Assembly (NCBI RefSeq): GCF_007990755.1
Contig: NZ_BJXA01000003.1
Coordinates: forward strand, 62,001 to 126,000
Origin: Nocardia ninae NBRC 108245
GTDB taxonomy: Bacteria > Actinomycetota > Actinomycetes > Mycobacteriales > Mycobacteriaceae
DNA length: 64,000 bases
Direction of reading: 5' to 3'
Numbering within the stretch: the first letter of the stretch is position 1; each line of letters starts with the position of its first letter. Position numbers and translations under genes: made by a program. The notes below the pieces were generated by a model. That model saw only the letters and a list, made by a program, of their open reading frames with translations, made no database searches and was not told where the DNA came from. Of this stretch, positions 62,799-64,000 are shown one piece after another.

Positions 62799-64000
62799 CT
62801 AGCGGACAGCCACCGGGGCGAGTGTCGAGCGTTTGCGCCCGTATCCGAGGTAAACCGCGACGCCGACCAGCACCCACACCGCGAACCGCACCCAGGTCAA
62901 CCCGTCCAGCGTGGTCGCCAGCAACACGCACCCGACGAGCGCCAGCACCGGAACCACCGGCACGAACGGGGTGCGGAACGGCCGCTCCCGCTCGGGCTCT
63001 GCCTTCCGCAACACCAGCACCCCGATGCACACCACCGCGAACGCGGACAGCGCCCCGATGTTCACCAGCTCCACCACAATGTCGATGGGCAGCAGCCCGG
63101 CGATCGCCGCGCACACCGTGCCGAGCAGCAGCGTCAGCCGCACGGGCGTGGACCGCTTGCCGGTCTGCGCCAACCCGAAGGGCAGCAACCGATCTCGGCA
63201 CATCGCGAAACCCAGCCGCACCTGCGCGTACACGATCATCAGCAGACCCTTGGTCAACGCGATGATCGAGGCGATCACGATGACATTGCCGATCCAGCCG
63301 ATCTTCAACCCGTCGAACGCGGTAGCGATCGGCGCCCCGTTGTTCAGCGTCGCGAACGGCGCCATACCGGTGAGCACGGCGCTGACCAGGGCGTAGAGCA
63401 CGGTCGCGATGAGCACCGTGCCGATGATGGCGAACGGAATGTCTCGGCGCGGGTTGCGCGCCTCCTCCGCCGAGGCGGCGACGACATCGAAGCCGAGGAA
63501 AGCGAAGAACGCGATCGCCGCACCCCCGATGATGCCGCTGACGCCGAACGGCGCGAACGGCGTCCAGTTCTGCACGTCGATGTGCGGGGCGCCGACCGCG
63601 ACCACCAGCACCAGCACGCCGATCGTCACGCCGACCAGCACCTTGGTGATCCGCGCGGTCAGCGACACCTCGCCGACCAGCACCGCGACGATCGCCCCGA
63701 TGATGAGCATCGCGGGCAGGTTCACGATCCCGCCCTCGGTCGGCCCCGCCGCGATGGCCTTCGGAATGGTGATGCCGAACAACGAATCCAGCGCCGACAC
63801 CGTGGTCCCGGACCAGCCGATCGCCACCGCGGCCCCGGCGATCACGAACTCCAGCAACAGATTCCAGCCGACCAGGAACGCGGGCCCCTCACCGAGCGTG
63901 GCATAGGTGTAGGTGTAGGCACTGCCGGACACCGGCACCATCGCCGCCAGCTCGCTATAGCAGAGCGCGACCAGCACACACACGGTTCCGGCCAGCACGA
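62799..64000 (-). CDS. APC-superfamily amino acid permease, N terminus cut
   Basis: At least 400 residues of an amino-acid permease whose start lies beyond the window. About ten hydrophobic segments are present. CYSELAAMVPVSGSAYTYTYATLGEGPAFLVGWNLLLEF and FFAFLGFDVVAASAEEARNPRRDIPFAI are the signatures of the cationic amino acid transporter (CAT/YfnA) subgroup of the APC superfamily; ending RPFRTPFVPVVPVLALVGCVLL then a last segment is also typical. It probably imports arginine, lysine, ornithine or similar. No regulator is visible beside it. Confidence 0.93.
   Translation of the reverse strand, partial: VLAGTVCVLVALCYSELAAMVPVSGSAYTYTYATLGEGPAFLVGWNLLLEFVIAGAAVAIGWSGTTVSALDSLFGITIPKAIAAGPTEGGIVNLPAMLIIGAIVAVLVGEVSLTARITKVLVGVTIGVLVLVVAVGAPHIDVQNWTPFAPFGVSGIIGGAAIAFFAFLGFDVVAASAEEARNPRRDIPFAIIGTVLIATVLYALVSAVLTGMAPFATLNNGAPIATAFDGLKIGWIGNVIVIASIIALTKGLLMIVYAQVRLGFAMCRDRLLPFGLAQTGKRSTPVRLTLLLGTVCAAIAGLLPIDIVVELVNIGALSAFAVVCIGVLVLRKAEPERERPFRTPFVPVVPVLALVGCVLLATTLDGLTWVRFAVWVLVGVAVYLGYGRKRSTLAPVAVR

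Noticed and set aside
62662-63265. Frames opposite the 3' part of the permease
   Set aside because: Low-complexity Arg/Ala/Pro text antisense or out of frame to a clear APC permease.

Overview
The window is high-GC actinobacterial DNA, most likely from Nocardia or a close mycolate-containing relative. The evidence is the codon bias, frequent GTG/TTG starts, tight GTGA/ATGA gene overlaps, an RbpA gene, F420-type PPOX proteins and an actinobacterial cobalamin gene set. Several genes (rbpA, lnt, fxsA, cobN, cobG, cobH, cobIJ, cobK, cobL) also lie near each other in the Mycobacterium tuberculosis rv2050-rv2072 region, so this looks like a rearranged and expanded version of that neighbourhood. Genus is an inference; no rRNA or tRNA gene was seen.

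Region 1 (1-16.7 kb) is aerobic cobalamin biosynthesis broken into pieces: the end of cobL, cobK, cobH-cobIJ, cobG, and cobN behind a cobalamin riboswitch. Inserted between them are a PadR regulator, an Lrp/DdaH pair, a DHA2 exporter with its TetR regulator, and two paralogous secreted glycine-rich proteins, one before cobK and one after cobN. Region 2 (15.6-31.2 kb) is an accessory mix: a WYL regulator, ATP-grasp ligase, SUMF1-like and GtrA proteins, secreted lipase, epoxide hydrolase, two PPOX/F420 proteins, an XRE regulator facing a methionine aminopeptidase, a PadR/VOC pair, and a TldD/TldE pair in which tldD appears broken. Region 3 (31-40 kb) has TauE, a NarL-type two-component system, a vanadium-haloperoxidase-like enzyme, FxsA, an amidohydrolase and Lnt.

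Region 4 (40.6-56.4 kb) is a secondary-metabolite cassette: one 4,606-residue four-module NRPS (C-A-T x4 plus thioesterase), a coupled 38-codon reading frame, and a DrrAB-like exporter. The first adenylation domain reads as serine-specific; the other three share one hydrophobic-type pocket pattern. Region 5 (56.9-64 kb) has an alpha/beta hydrolase, RbpA, a small zinc-finger-like protein, a membrane protein, a SnoaL-like protein and an amino-acid permease cut by the window end.

The most unusual signal is in the gaps. Unrelated families of degenerate tandem repeats fill several spacers, mainly between convergent genes, and in three arrays the repeat runs into the last codons of a flanking gene so that its stop codon lies within a repeat unit. 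Other signals are a 70-bp near-perfect inverted repeat at 60675-60744 and an identical operator-like palindrome (GCGGAAG-N5-CTTCCGC) in front of both the WYL regulator and the epoxide hydrolase.
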